The translations under genes were made by a program, and so were the position numbers. DNA of 64,000 bases from Pseudomonas brassicacearum (lineage in GTDB: Bacteria; Pseudomonadota; Gammaproteobacteria; Pseudomonadales; Pseudomonadaceae), in NCBI RefSeq assembly GCF_000585995.1, contig NZ_CP007410.1:6069001-6133000 (forward strand), written 5' to 3'. Positions 44,501 through 53,913 of this stretch are shown here, in pieces; the stretch's first letter is position 1, and the number at the start of each line of letters is the position of its first letter. The notes below the pieces were generated by a model. That model was not told where the DNA came from and made no database searches. It was given only the letters and a program-made list of their open reading frames with translations.

Positions 44501-44583
44501 TAGGTCTGGCCGTTGAAGGTAAAGCTCAGCACTTTGTTGCGGTCGATCCGTCCGCCGTTGGACAGGCGATTGATCTGGCTCAT
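41566..44583 (-). CDS. soxA: Sarcosine oxidase alpha subunit
   Basis: 1005 residues. An N-terminal 2Fe-2S-ferredoxin-like fold without the cluster cysteines (about 1-100, SFKYSRPRGIFAAGAEE), a pyridine-nucleotide/FAD-type domain with VLIVGAGPAGLAAALAAA (about 175) and a C-terminal GcvT-like aminomethyltransferase domain (about 600-1005) that binds tetrahydrofolate. With SoxB, D and G it oxidises sarcosine to glycine, giving 5,10-methylene-THF and H2O2. Overlaps soxD by 4 bases. Confidence 0.97.
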   Translation of the reverse strand: MSQINRLSNGGRIDRNKVLSFTFNGQTYKGFEGDSLAAALLANGVDIIGRSFKYSRPRGIFAAGAEEPNAVLQIGATEATQIPNVRATQQALYQGLVATSTNGWPNVNNDMMGILGKVGGKLMPPGFYYKTFMYPQSFWMTYEKYIRKAAGLGRSPTENDPDTYDYMNRHCDVLIVGAGPAGLAAALAAARSGARVILADEQEEFGGSLLDSRESLDGKPATEWVASVVAELKSMPDVVLLPRATVNGYHDHNFLTIHERLTDHLGDRAPIGQVRQRINRVRAKRVVLATGACERPLVYGNNDVPGNMLAGAVSTYVRRYGVAPGKKLVLSTNNDHAYRVALDWIDASLQVVAIADARTNPRGALVEEARAKGIRILTGSAVVEARGSKRVTGARVAAIDVRAHKVTSPGEWLDCDLVATSGGYSPVVHLASHLGGKPIWREDILGFVPGEAPQKRVCVGGVNGVYSLGDTLADGFEGGVRAASEAGFKAVEGVLPKALSRHEEPTLALFQVPHEKSTARAPKQFVDLQNDVTAAAIELATREGFESVEHVKRYTALGFGTDQGKLGNVNGLAIAARSLNVSIPQMGTTMFRPNYTPVTFGAVAGRHCGHIFEPVRFTALHAWHVKNGAEFEDVGQWKRPWYFPKNGEDLHAAVKRECKAVRDSVGLLDASTLGKIDIQGPDAREFLNRVYTNAWTKLDVGKARYGLMCKEDGMVFDDGVTACLADNHFLMTTTTGGAARVLQWLEIYHQTEWPDLKVYFTSVTDHWATMTLSGPNSRKLLSDVTDIDLDKDAFPFMTWKEGLVGGVPARVFRISFTGELSYEINVQADYAMGVLEQIVEAGKKYNLTPYGTETMHVLRAEKGFIIVGQDTDSSMTPDDLNMGWCVGRTKPFSWIGWRGMNREDCVREDRKQLVGLKPIDPNVWLPEGAQLVFNTKQAIPMTMVGHVTSSYAHNSLGYSFAMGVVKGGLKRMGERVFAPLADGSVIEAEIVSSVFFDPKGDRQNI

Positions 44584-44909
44584 ACCTTCTCTCCCAGAGC
44601 CTGTGCAGCCGCTTTCGGACTGTCAGCCTTGTCGGTGAACTGCGGCTTTTGGCCGATCTTGTAGGTTTCGAGAATCTCGTAGGTCACGGTGTCACGGGTC
44701 GCGTTGAAGTACTGACGGCAACCGGCGACGTGGTCCCACAATTCATGGTGCAACCCGCGTGGGTTGTCACGGAAGAACATGTAGTCGCCCCACTCCGCGT
44801 CGGTGCAGGCGTTCGGATCCAGCGGACGCGGGATGTGCGCCTGGCCGGATGCATGGAATTCCTCTTCGGAGCGCAGTTCGCCGCAGTGAGGACAGAAGAT
44901 GTGCAACAT
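44580..44909 (-). CDS. soxD: Sarcosine oxidase delta subunit
   Basis: 109 residues. Zinc-ligand candidates Cys6 and Cys9 (FCPHCGEL) and a later Cys in VAGCRQYF, with the family motif RDNPRGLHHELW. It stabilises the SoxABDG tetramer. A C-terminal tail of about 15 residues is Ala/Lys-rich. Lies 14 bases after soxB and overlaps soxA. Confidence 0.96.
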   Translation of the reverse strand: MLHIFCPHCGELRSEEEFHASGQAHIPRPLDPNACTDAEWGDYMFFRDNPRGLHHELWDHVAGCRQYFNATRDTVTYEILETYKIGQKPQFTDKADSPKAAAQALGEKV

Positions 44910-44923
44910 AGGGATTTCTCCTG

Positions 44924-46174
44924 TTAGTGGGCGACGGCAGCAGCGCCGTGTTCGTCGATCAGTGCGCCGTTGTGGAAACGGTCGATGGAAAACGGCGCGG
45001 CCAGTGGGTGCATTTCACCCTTGGCCAGGCTTGCAGCGAAGACGTTGCCCGAGCCCGGGGTGGCCTTGAAGCCGCCGGTGCCCCAACCGCAGTTGAAGAA
45101 CATGTTCGGCACCGGAGTCTTGGAGATGATCGGGCAGGCGTCCGGCGTGGTGTCGACGATGCCGCCCCACTGGCGGTTCATGCGCACTCGCGAAAGCACC
45201 GGGAACATCTCGACGATGGCCTGGACGGTGTGTTCGATCACCGGGTAGGAGCCGCGCTGGCCGTAGCCGTTGTAGCCGTCGATACCGGCACCGATCACCA
45301 GGTCGCCCTTGTCGGACTGGCTGATGTAGCCGTGCACGGCGTTGGACATGATCACGCTGTCGATAATCGGCTTGATCGGCTCGGACACCAGCGCTTGCAG
45401 CGGGTGGGATTCGATCGGCAGGCGGAAGCCGGCGAGCTTGGCCATGTGCCCGGAGTTACCGGCGGTCACCACACCGACGCGCTTGGCGCCGATGAAGCCC
45501 TTGTTGGTTTCCACACCGATGCACACGCCGTTTTCCTTGCGGAAACCGATCACTTCGGTCTGCTGGATCAGGTCCACGCCCAAGGCATCGGCGGCCCGGG
45601 CAAAGCCCCAGGCCACGGCATCGTGACGGGCCACGCCGCCGCGACGCTGGACGGTGGCGCCCATCACCGGGTAGCGGGTGTTTTTCGAGCAATCCAGGTA
45701 AGGAATTTCGTCAGCCACTTGCTTGGCGTTGAGCAGTTCGCCGTCCACGCCGTTGAGGCGGTTGGCGCTGACTCGACGCTCGGAATCACGGATGTCCTGC
45801 AGGGTGTGGCACAGGTTGTAGACGCCACGCTGGGAGAACATCACGTTGTAGTTCAAGTCCTGGGACAGGCCTTCCCAGAGCTTCATCGCGTGTTCGTACA
45901 GGTGGGCCGATTCGTCCCACAGGTAGTTGGAGCGCACGATGGTGGTGTTGCGCGCGGTGTTACCGCCGCCCAGCCAGCCTTTCTCGACCACGGCCACGTT
46001 GGTGATGCCGTGTTCTTTAGCCAGGTAATAGGCGGTCGCCAGACCATGCCCGCCGCCGCCGACGATGACCACGTCGTAGACTTTTTTCGGTGTCGGCGTA
46101 CGCCACATCCGCTGCCAGTTTTCGTGATGGCTGAGAGAGTGCTTGAAGAGGCCGAAGCCCGAATAGCGTTGCAT
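44924..46174 (-). CDS. soxB: Sarcosine oxidase beta subunit
   Basis: 416 residues from [17 protein letters not shown] lies eight bases before this ATG but only two before the alternative ATG at 46180. FAD-binding fingerprint [18 protein letters not shown] (about 36-53). DAO-type flavoprotein carrying FAD and covalent FMN; it contains the site of sarcosine oxidation. Lies 21 bases after glyA. Confidence 0.97.
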   Translation of the reverse strand: MQRYSGFGLFKHSLSHHENWQRMWRTPTPKKVYDVVIVGGGGHGLATAYYLAKEHGITNVAVVEKGWLGGGNTARNTTIVRSNYLWDESAHLYEHAMKLWEGLSQDLNYNVMFSQRGVYNLCHTLQDIRDSERRVSANRLNGVDGELLNAKQVADEIPYLDCSKNTRYPVMGATVQRRGGVARHDAVAWGFARAADALGVDLIQQTEVIGFRKENGVCIGVETNKGFIGAKRVGVVTAGNSGHMAKLAGFRLPIESHPLQALVSEPIKPIIDSVIMSNAVHGYISQSDKGDLVIGAGIDGYNGYGQRGSYPVIEHTVQAIVEMFPVLSRVRMNRQWGGIVDTTPDACPIISKTPVPNMFFNCGWGTGGFKATPGSGNVFAASLAKGEMHPLAAPFSIDRFHNGALIDEHGAAAVAH

Positions 46175-46195
46175 AGTCATTACTCCAAAACCGAC

Positions 46196-47449
<1,254 letters not shown>

Positions 47450-47619
47450 CGCGTCTCTCCCAGCGGCGGCGGTGCGCCTTTCGTCTCGGTGAGGCACGGA
47501 CCATTCGGTCGTGCCCTTTGGATGCGATGGTATGGCCGGCGCAGGCAGGTCAAATGCCTATGGACGCCACACAAAGGTGCGTTTACGACATGCACTCAAA
47601 TGGAATGGAACACCGACCC

Positions 47620-47751
47620 TGTGGCGAGGGAGCTTGCTCCCGCTCGACTGCGAAGCAGTCGTAAAACCGGCAAAAGCGGTGCAGCTGACAAATCACCTTC
47701 TCAGGCTTGGGCTACTTCGTAGCCCAGCGGGAGCAAGCTCCCTCGCCACAA
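47620..47751. repeat. REP doublet, class B
   Basis: CTGTGGCGAGGGAGCTTGCT faces AGCAAGCTCCCTCGCCACAA, with inner arms GACTGCGAAGCAGTC and GGGCTACTTCGTAGCCC. Lies between the TraX-like gene and glyA. Confidence 0.88.
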
Positions 47752-47754
47752 GGG

Positions 47755-48459
47755 CTATGCGGCGATCTGGCGAACCGCGAGCAACAGTAGAAAATGCGCG
47801 GGATAAAGGCCATACGCCCAGCGCCGCATCGCCGGTGGCTGAAAACGACCGGCCTGTCGCAAAAGCATCAGCCCAAGCCCTGGCGCAATCAGGCAAGCCA
47901 CCAACCCCCACAACGCCACCGCATCCCCCAGCCACGCCGCGCCATACAACACCCGCCATTGATTGGCCGCCACGCACACCAACCCTGGCAACAACGCGAA
48001 ATACCAGGGCCGGCGCAACACCAGCAACATCGCCAGCGGCAGCAGCACGCCAAAGAAGCCGAACATCAATTGCGACGAAAACAACGCCGCCAACAGCAAC
48101 GCTCCCAGCGCCAGGCCTCGCGCCTCCAAGGTCGGCGTCTGCCAGCTACGCGCCACCAACAGCCCCAGGGTCAGGGTTGGCAGTACATTCAGGGTGGCGG
48201 GGTCGGGGAAGAACAGCCGGTAGGGAATCTCGCTCACAGCGCTGAACAACAGCAGCCAGCCCAAATAACGCCACGGGCCGGCGCTGGCTCCGGTACGCCC
48301 CAGGTTCGCTGCCATTGCCAGACAGAACCACGGAAACGCCAGGCGTCCCGGTACGTACAGCCAATCGACGGAGAACCCGACATATCGCAGATGATCGAGC
48401 ACCATCGCCAACAGAGCCAGCCACTTGAGCAGGTCCAGGGCCCCGTCACGGCGGCTCAT
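47755..48459 (-). CDS. TraX-family membrane protein
   Basis: 234 residues with seven to eight hydrophobic helices. TraX-family start MSRRDGALDLLKWLALLAMVLDHLRY (conserved D-L-L-K-x-x-A and D-H), then LAFPWFCLAMA and LLLFSAVSEIPYRL. TraX acetylates pilin in F plasmids; chromosomal relatives are probable membrane acyltransferases of unknown substrate. Its position between glyA and ltaE is conserved around this locus in Pseudomonas as I remember it. Confidence 0.85.
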   Translation of the reverse strand: MSRRDGALDLLKWLALLAMVLDHLRYVGFSVDWLYVPGRLAFPWFCLAMAANLGRTGASAGPWRYLGWLLLFSAVSEIPYRLFFPDPATLNVLPTLTLGLLVARSWQTPTLEARGLALGALLLAALFSSQLMFGFFGVLLPLAMLLVLRRPWYFALLPGLVCVAANQWRVLYGAAWLGDAVALWGLVACLIAPGLGLMLLRQAGRFQPPAMRRWAYGLYPAHFLLLLAVRQIAA

Positions 48460-48654
48460 GTGTACAGCGGCCCAATGGCTTTGTGAGTTTCTGACAGCAA
48501 CATCCGGTGTGTTCCCCCGCTAATCTTGGGTAAAGTGCGCACCAACATCGACCACGGCGCTGCGGACCCAAGCACGCCAGACCATGGAACCCCTCACCCG
48601 GGAATTCCGCCAGGGAACTCTTTACCCAGGACTCTCTACCTCAGGAGCAAGGCC

Positions 48655-49695
48655 ATGACCGACAAGAGTCAACAGTTTGCCAGCGACAACTATTCCGGTA
48701 TTTGCCCCGAAGCCTGGGCGGCCATGGAAGAAGCCAACCAGGGCCACCAGCGTGCCTACGGTGACGACGAGTGGACCCATCGCGCGGCGGACGATTTCCG
48801 TGCCCTGTTCGAAACCGACTGCGAAGTGTTCTTCGCGTTCAATGGCACGGCGGCCAACTCCCTGGCGCTGTCCTCACTGTGCCAGAGTTACCACAGCGTG
48901 ATCTGCTCGGAAACCGCCCACGTCGAAACCGACGAATGTGGCGCGCCAGAATTTTTCTCCAATGGTTCCAAGCTGTTGGTCGCACGCACTGAAAACGGCA
49001 AGCTGACCCCCGAAGCCATCCGCGAGATCGCCCTCAAGCGCCAGGACATTCATTATCCCAAGCCACGGGTCGTGACCCTGACCCAGGCCACGGAAGTCGG
49101 CAGCGTCTACACCCCGGATGAAATCCGCGCCATCAGCGTCACCTGCAAGGAATTGGGGCTGAACCTGCACATGGACGGCGCGCGGTTCTCCAATGCCTGT
49201 GCCTTCCTCGGCTGCTCCCCGGCGGACCTGACCTGGAAGGTCGGCGTGGACGTGTTGTGTTTCGGCGGTACGAAAAACGGCATGGCGGTGGGTGAAGCGA
49301 TCCTGTTCTTCAATCACGACCTGGCGGTGGACTTCGACTACCGCTGCAAACAGGCCGGGCAACTAGCCTCGAAAATGCGCTTTCTCTCCGCGCCCTGGGT
49401 CGGCCTGCTGCACAACGATGCCTGGCTCAAGCACGCCCGCCACGCCAACCACTGCGCCCAATTGCTCGCGCAACTGGTGAGCGACATTCCTGGCGTGGAA
49501 CTGATGTTCCCGGTCCAGGCCAACGGCGTATTCCTGCAACTCTCGGAACCGGCCATCGCCGCCCTCACTGCCCGGGGCTGGCGTTTCTACACCTTCATCG
49601 GCAAGGGCGGCGCCCGCTTCATGTGTTCGTGGGATACCGAAGAAGCGCGGGTGCGGGAATTGGCGGTGGCTATTCGGGAAGTGATGAGTCTTTAA
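48655..49695 (+). CDS. ltaE: Low-specificity L-threonine aldolase
   Basis: 346 residues from MTDKSQQFASDNYSG. The frame open from 48526 adds a Pro/His-rich stretch and is rejected. PLP-lysine motif CFGGTKNGM (about 203-211), with SETAHVETDE and MDGARFSNA typical of the family. Cleaves threonine to glycine and acetaldehyde. Sits beside the sarcosine/betaine genes, which share glycine as end product. Confidence 0.95.
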   Translation: MTDKSQQFASDNYSGICPEAWAAMEEANQGHQRAYGDDEWTHRAADDFRALFETDCEVFFAFNGTAANSLALSSLCQSYHSVICSETAHVETDECGAPEFFSNGSKLLVARTENGKLTPEAIREIALKRQDIHYPKPRVVTLTQATEVGSVYTPDEIRAISVTCKELGLNLHMDGARFSNACAFLGCSPADLTWKVGVDVLCFGGTKNGMAVGEAILFFNHDLAVDFDYRCKQAGQLASKMRFLSAPWVGLLHNDAWLKHARHANHCAQLLAQLVSDIPGVELMFPVQANGVFLQLSEPAIAALTARGWRFYTFIGKGGARFMCSWDTEEARVRELAVAIREVMSL

Positions 49696-49732
49696 GGCGT
49701 CTACCCAAAGCCAGGGTGGCTTTGGGAGGCTT

Positions 49733-49833
49733 TTGTGGCGAGGGAGCTTGCTCCCGCTGGGCTGCGCAGCAGCCCCCAGATTTCAGAAGCAACGACTGCT
49801 GCGCAGCCGAGCGGGAGCAAGCTCCCTCGCCAC
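49733..49833. repeat. REP doublet, class B
   Basis: TTGTGGCGAGGGAGCTTGCT faces AGCAAGCTCCCTCGCCACAG, with inner arms GGGCTGCGCAGCAGCCC and GACTGCTGCGCAGCC. Located between convergent ltaE and gbcB, where it could end both transcripts. Confidence 0.88.
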
Positions 49834-49849
49834 AGGGGGCCGCCGCTGA

Positions 49850-50950
49850 TCAGAACTCGATCCGCACATCCCCCTTCGGCACGCTGCAGCACGACAGGAT
49901 GTACCCTTCGGCCTCGTCGTCCTCGGTGATCCCGCCGTTGTGGTCCATTTCCACTTCCCCGCCCAGCTTCAATACCTTGCAGGTTCCGCAGATGCCCATG
50001 CCGCAAGCCTTGGGGATCATCATGCCGAGCTTGGCGGCGGCGGCGTGGACGGTTTCGCCCGGGCCCACGCGAATGCTTTTGCCGGAAGAGGTGAACTCCA
50101 CCAGATGCAGATCGGCGGCATCGACTTGCGGTGCGTCGGCGGCCTGTTCGGCTTGTTCCACGGCGTCGGCGCGGGCTTCCGGTGGCGTGGCGCCGAAGGA
50201 CTCCTCGTGATAACGCGTCATGTCGAAGCCGGCGGCTTCCAACAGACGCTTGACCGCATTCATGTACGGCGTCGGGCCGCAGCAGAATACTTCGCGCTCC
50301 AGGAAGTCCGGCGTCATCAGCTCCAGCATCTTGTGGTTCAGGTAACCGCGATAACCGGCCCAAGGCTCACCCAAACCGTGCTTTTCGCAAATCAGATGCA
50401 GGTTGAAGTTGTCGATCCGCGACGCCATGTGCTCCAGCTCGCGGTGGTAGATGATGTCCTTGGGCGAGCGGGCGCTGTGGATGAATACCATGTCGACGTT
50501 GGCGTTGGTGTCGTAGTACCAACGCGCCATGGACATCACCGGGGTGATACCGACGCCGCCGCTGAGGTAAAGCACCTTGGGGCTGGAGAAGTCGATGGCG
50601 TTGAACAACCCAACCGGCCCGTGCACCGCCAGCTCCTGGCCTTCGTGCAGGGTGTCATGCAGCCAGTTGGAAACCTTGCCCCCCGGCACGCGCTTGATGG
50701 TCACCGAGAAACTGTAGGGCACCGACGGCGAGCTGGAGATCGTGTAGGAGCGCATGATCGGCTGGCCTTCGATTTCCAGCTCGAGGGTGACAAACTGTCC
50801 TGGCTTGAAAAAGAACAGGATCGGCTGGTCAGCCATGAAGCAGAACGTGCGCACATCCCAGGTTTCCTGGATGACTTTGACGCAACGCACGATATGTCGG
50901 CCATTGGCCCAGGTCTGGGTCGTGACCGGGTTCAGGAAGTTATTGGACAT
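49850..50950 (-). CDS. gbcB: Glycine betaine demethylase reductase subunit GbcB
   Basis: 366 residues from MSNNFLNPV, with GGAG six bases upstream. FAD-binding RSYTISSSP (about 86-94), NAD-binding GGVGITPVMSMA, and a C-terminal 2Fe-2S ferredoxin domain with CGMGICGTC and a final CCSVPKGD. Passes electrons from NADH to the Rieske oxygenase GbcA. Divergent from gbcA. Confidence 0.96.
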   Translation of the reverse strand: MSNNFLNPVTTQTWANGRHIVRCVKVIQETWDVRTFCFMADQPILFFFKPGQFVTLELEIEGQPIMRSYTISSSPSVPYSFSVTIKRVPGGKVSNWLHDTLHEGQELAVHGPVGLFNAIDFSSPKVLYLSGGVGITPVMSMARWYYDTNANVDMVFIHSARSPKDIIYHRELEHMASRIDNFNLHLICEKHGLGEPWAGYRGYLNHKMLELMTPDFLEREVFCCGPTPYMNAVKRLLEAAGFDMTRYHEESFGATPPEARADAVEQAEQAADAPQVDAADLHLVEFTSSGKSIRVGPGETVHAAAAKLGMMIPKACGMGICGTCKVLKLGGEVEMDHNGGITEDDEAEGYILSCCSVPKGDVRIEF

Positions 50951-51231
50951 GCTGATCTCCACGGCCGACTACCGGCCTTCATGATGGCGATTGTGCGCAG
51001 GCGCCTGAACGGCCATTTACCTATCTGCGACATTCACATACTTATCGCGACCAGCCCTTAACTACAGGGCCTTACGCGTCGGGAACAGATTGGGCCATGT
51101 CGCCCATGGATAAGGTTCGGCCCCTGCGCGGCCCCACACTCGCCCCAACAGACAAACAATATTTTTTGCCTTGCGTAGCACAACCGATCAGCCACTTTCG
51201 CGGCCACGTAGAGGGCCTTGAGGATAAAACG
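50951..51231. promoter_or_regulatory. Divergent gbcB/gbcA control region
   Basis: 281 bases with no gene. In Pseudomonas this gap carries binding sites for the AraC-type activator GbdR, which responds to glycine betaine and dimethylglycine. I could not single out the sites by eye. Confidence 0.5.
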
Positions 51232-52527
51232 ATGGACGTCACCACTACCCTGAGCCTGGGCGATCCGCTGGAACCCGCACGCAAGGCCACCGCACAGATG
51301 CTACAGGAGCGCGAGCGCACGTTCTCGCTGCCTCAGCCGTTCTACAGCGATGAGCGCCTGTTTGATATCGACATGCAGGAAATCTTCCAGAAGGAATGGT
51401 TGATCGCCGGCATGACCTGCGAAATCCCGGCCAAGGGCAACTACCTGACCCTGCAAGTCGGCAAGAACCCGATCATCGTGATTCGCGGCGCCGACGGCGT
51501 GGTGCATGCCTTCCATAACGTTTGCCGTCACCGTGGTTCGCGGTTGTGCACCAGTGAAAAGGGCAAGGTCGCCAAACTGGTTTGCCATTACCACCAGTGG
51601 ACCTACGAGCTGGACGGTCGCCTGCTGTTCGCCGGCACCGAAATGGGCGCCGACTTCGACATGAAGCAATACGGCTTGAAACCCGTGAACGTGAAGACCG
51701 CCGGTGGCTACATCTTCATCAGCCTGGCGGAGAACCCGCCGGCCATTGATGACTTCCTGGCGACCTTGACCCACTACATGGAACCCTACGACATGGAAAA
51801 CACCAAGGTGGCGGTGCAAACCACCTTGATGGAAAAGGCCAACTGGAAGCTGGTGCTGGAAAACAACCGCGAGTGCTACCACTGCGGCGGCGCGCACCCG
51901 GAACTGCTCAAGACCCTGCTGGAATGGGACGACGTCACCGACCCGCGCGCCGACCAGGCCTTCAAGGACCACGTGGCCGCCTCCGCCGCCGCCTGGGATG
52001 CCGAGAAGATCCCTTACGCCCACGCCAGTTTCGGCCTGCGTAACCGCATCGTGCGCATGCCGCTGCTCAAGGGCACCGTGTCGATGACCATGGACGGCAA
52101 GCAAGGCTGCGCCAAGCTGATGGGCCGCATCAAGAACCCGGACCTGGGCTCGATGCGCATCCTGCACCTGCCGCACTCGTGGAACCACTGCATGGGCGAC
52201 CACATCATCGTGTTCACCGTGTGGCCGATCAGCGCCCAGGAAACCATGGTCACCACCAAGTGGATCGTGCACAAGGACGCGGTCGAAGGCGTGGACTACG
52301 ACGTGGCGCGCATGCGCCAGGTCTGGGACGCCACCAACGACCAGGACCGTCGCCTGGCCGAAGAAAACCAGCGCGGCATCAATTCCACCGCCTACCAACC
52401 GGGCCCGTACTCCAAGACCTATGAGTTCGGCGTGGTGAACTTCGTGGACTGGTACAGCGAGCGCATGCTCAACAACCTGGGGGCCGAGCCAGCGCCGTAC
52501 CTCAAGGGCGTTCCGGTCCAGGGCTAA
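51232..52527 (+). CDS. gbcA: Glycine betaine demethylase oxygenase subunit GbcA
   Basis: 431 residues from MDVTTTLSLGD; the upstream open frame to 51097 lies in the control region. Rieske 2Fe-2S site CRHRG...CHYHQW (about 95-117). The mononuclear iron site is in NRECYHCGGAHPEL (about 205-218). Oxidatively removes one methyl group from glycine betaine to give dimethylglycine and formaldehyde. Works with GbcB. Confidence 0.96.
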   Translation: MDVTTTLSLGDPLEPARKATAQMLQERERTFSLPQPFYSDERLFDIDMQEIFQKEWLIAGMTCEIPAKGNYLTLQVGKNPIIVIRGADGVVHAFHNVCRHRGSRLCTSEKGKVAKLVCHYHQWTYELDGRLLFAGTEMGADFDMKQYGLKPVNVKTAGGYIFISLAENPPAIDDFLATLTHYMEPYDMENTKVAVQTTLMEKANWKLVLENNRECYHCGGAHPELLKTLLEWDDVTDPRADQAFKDHVAASAAAWDAEKIPYAHASFGLRNRIVRMPLLKGTVSMTMDGKQGCAKLMGRIKNPDLGSMRILHLPHSWNHCMGDHIIVFTVWPISAQETMVTTKWIVHKDAVEGVDYDVARMRQVWDATNDQDRRLAEENQRGINSTAYQPGPYSKTYEFGVVNFVDWYSERMLNNLGAEPAPYLKGVPVQG

Positions 52528-52537
52528 AATCAAAAGC

Positions 52538-52620
52538 TTCGCGAGCAAGCCCGCTCCCACAGTTGACCGAGTTTCTTCAGAAAGAATGCGGTCGAATGTG
52601 GGAGCGGGCTTGCTCGCGAA
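52538..52620. repeat. REP doublet, class A, tail-to-tail
   Basis: TTCGCGAGCAAGCCCGCTCC and, later, ATGTGGGAGCGGGCTTGCTC, between convergent gbcA and the metallophosphoesterase gene. Confidence 0.88.
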
Positions 52621-52641
52621 GACGGTCTCCCATTCACCCGA

Positions 52642-53886
52642 TTACTGTGAAGACCACCGCACCGACCCATCCTCCCCATAAAACGTCTCGACAATCTCCT
52701 CCCCCTTCAGCCGCACCTTCACATACCCATTCAACACCCGCTGCGGATACGCCTCGTCTCCCGCCAACTGCGTTTCCGACCACAACACCCGGGCATGCCC
52801 ATTCAACTCGCTGGTAGTACCGTAGGGAATCGCCCCGTGCCCGGCGCAGCGCGCATGCAGCCCGCCTTGCGGCGCGTAGCAGATACCGTTGTGCAAATGC
52901 CCCCAATACCAATAATCCGGCTCGCGCCCCAAGGCATCGCACACCGGTTGGTAAAGCGCCGTCTTGTTGTGACCGGAAATATCAAAACCCTGGTGATGAC
53001 TGAGCACCATGAGTTTCTTGCGCTTGGGCAGGGTCTTCATCCACTCGATCTGCTGGGTGTTTAGGGTACCGTCCATGTACAGGTTCATGGCATCCGAGGC
53101 GTAGGCGCTGTCGAGGCCGACCACCAGCCAGTCGTCGTTGTACAAGGCAAAGTAGCTGGTGCCCTGCTGCACCGGGAAACGCTTGGACAGTTCCTTGAAA
53201 TAGCCGTGGGCACCGCTGTACATCTCGTGGTTGGAGTTAAGGGTGAACGAGCCATGCTTACCCTGAGGCCAGCCGACCATGTCGACGTCTTCCTGGGAAT
53301 GGGTGCCAGCGTAATACACGTCACCCAGATGGATGGTGAAATCGGCCAGGGCCAGTTGCATCTGGTTGGCCACCGCCACCGCCGGCGCATGACTGTCGAA
53401 CGGCCCGGTGCCCCAGTCGCCAGCGATAGCCAGCACCACGTCGTTGTCCATTTTCACCAACGCCGGGTTGGTAGCGAACGGCGCGTGGTGGCGCAGGTTC
53501 TCGATCCACTTGAGCAGCGCCTCGCTCCACAACAGGTCCAGCAGTTCCCATTTGCGACAACCCAGCAAGGTGCCGTCCTTGAGCACCCGGGTCGGCAACT
53601 CGTCCTCGCTTTGCGGCAGGGGCGTGGCGTTGCCGATCTTGAGGATCGACAAGCCGTGCGACAACTCCCATGGCACGGCCGGTTCGTCATCCGGCAGGTC
53701 GCCGTGGTCGATGACGTGCCGCGCCTGGTCGTGCCCCCTTTGCAGCAACTTGACGATGGCCTGGAACTCCTCGGGTTCCAGATCGTTGACGAGTTTCTTC
53801 CAGGACATCTCCAGCCGTGTGACCAACCCGTGCAGGCGGACCTTGACCTTGTCGAACTCATGTTCCCAATGGTGCAGTAATGACAT
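52642..53886 (-). CDS. Calcineurin-like metallophosphoesterase
   Basis: 414 residues from MSLLHHWEHEFDKV (AAGGAG seven bases upstream); no signal peptide. Metallophosphoesterase motifs in order: AGDWGTG (about 155), LGDVYYAG, NSNHEMYSG (the GNHE-type block), LSHHQGF and GHLHNG. The ~140-residue N-terminal helical region is unlike most of the family. It follows the cytochrome gene by 27 bases and looks like the third gene of the GMC/cytochrome unit. Substrate unknown. Confidence 0.88.
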   Translation of the reverse strand: MSLLHHWEHEFDKVKVRLHGLVTRLEMSWKKLVNDLEPEEFQAIVKLLQRGHDQARHVIDHGDLPDDEPAVPWELSHGLSILKIGNATPLPQSEDELPTRVLKDGTLLGCRKWELLDLLWSEALLKWIENLRHHAPFATNPALVKMDNDVVLAIAGDWGTGPFDSHAPAVAVANQMQLALADFTIHLGDVYYAGTHSQEDVDMVGWPQGKHGSFTLNSNHEMYSGAHGYFKELSKRFPVQQGTSYFALYNDDWLVVGLDSAYASDAMNLYMDGTLNTQQIEWMKTLPKRKKLMVLSHHQGFDISGHNKTALYQPVCDALGREPDYWYWGHLHNGICYAPQGGLHARCAGHGAIPYGTTSELNGHARVLWSETQLAGDEAYPQRVLNGYVKVRLKGEEIVETFYGEDGSVRWSSQ

Positions 53887-53913
53887 GTGAACGCTCCTTC
53901 GCATTGCCCTGGG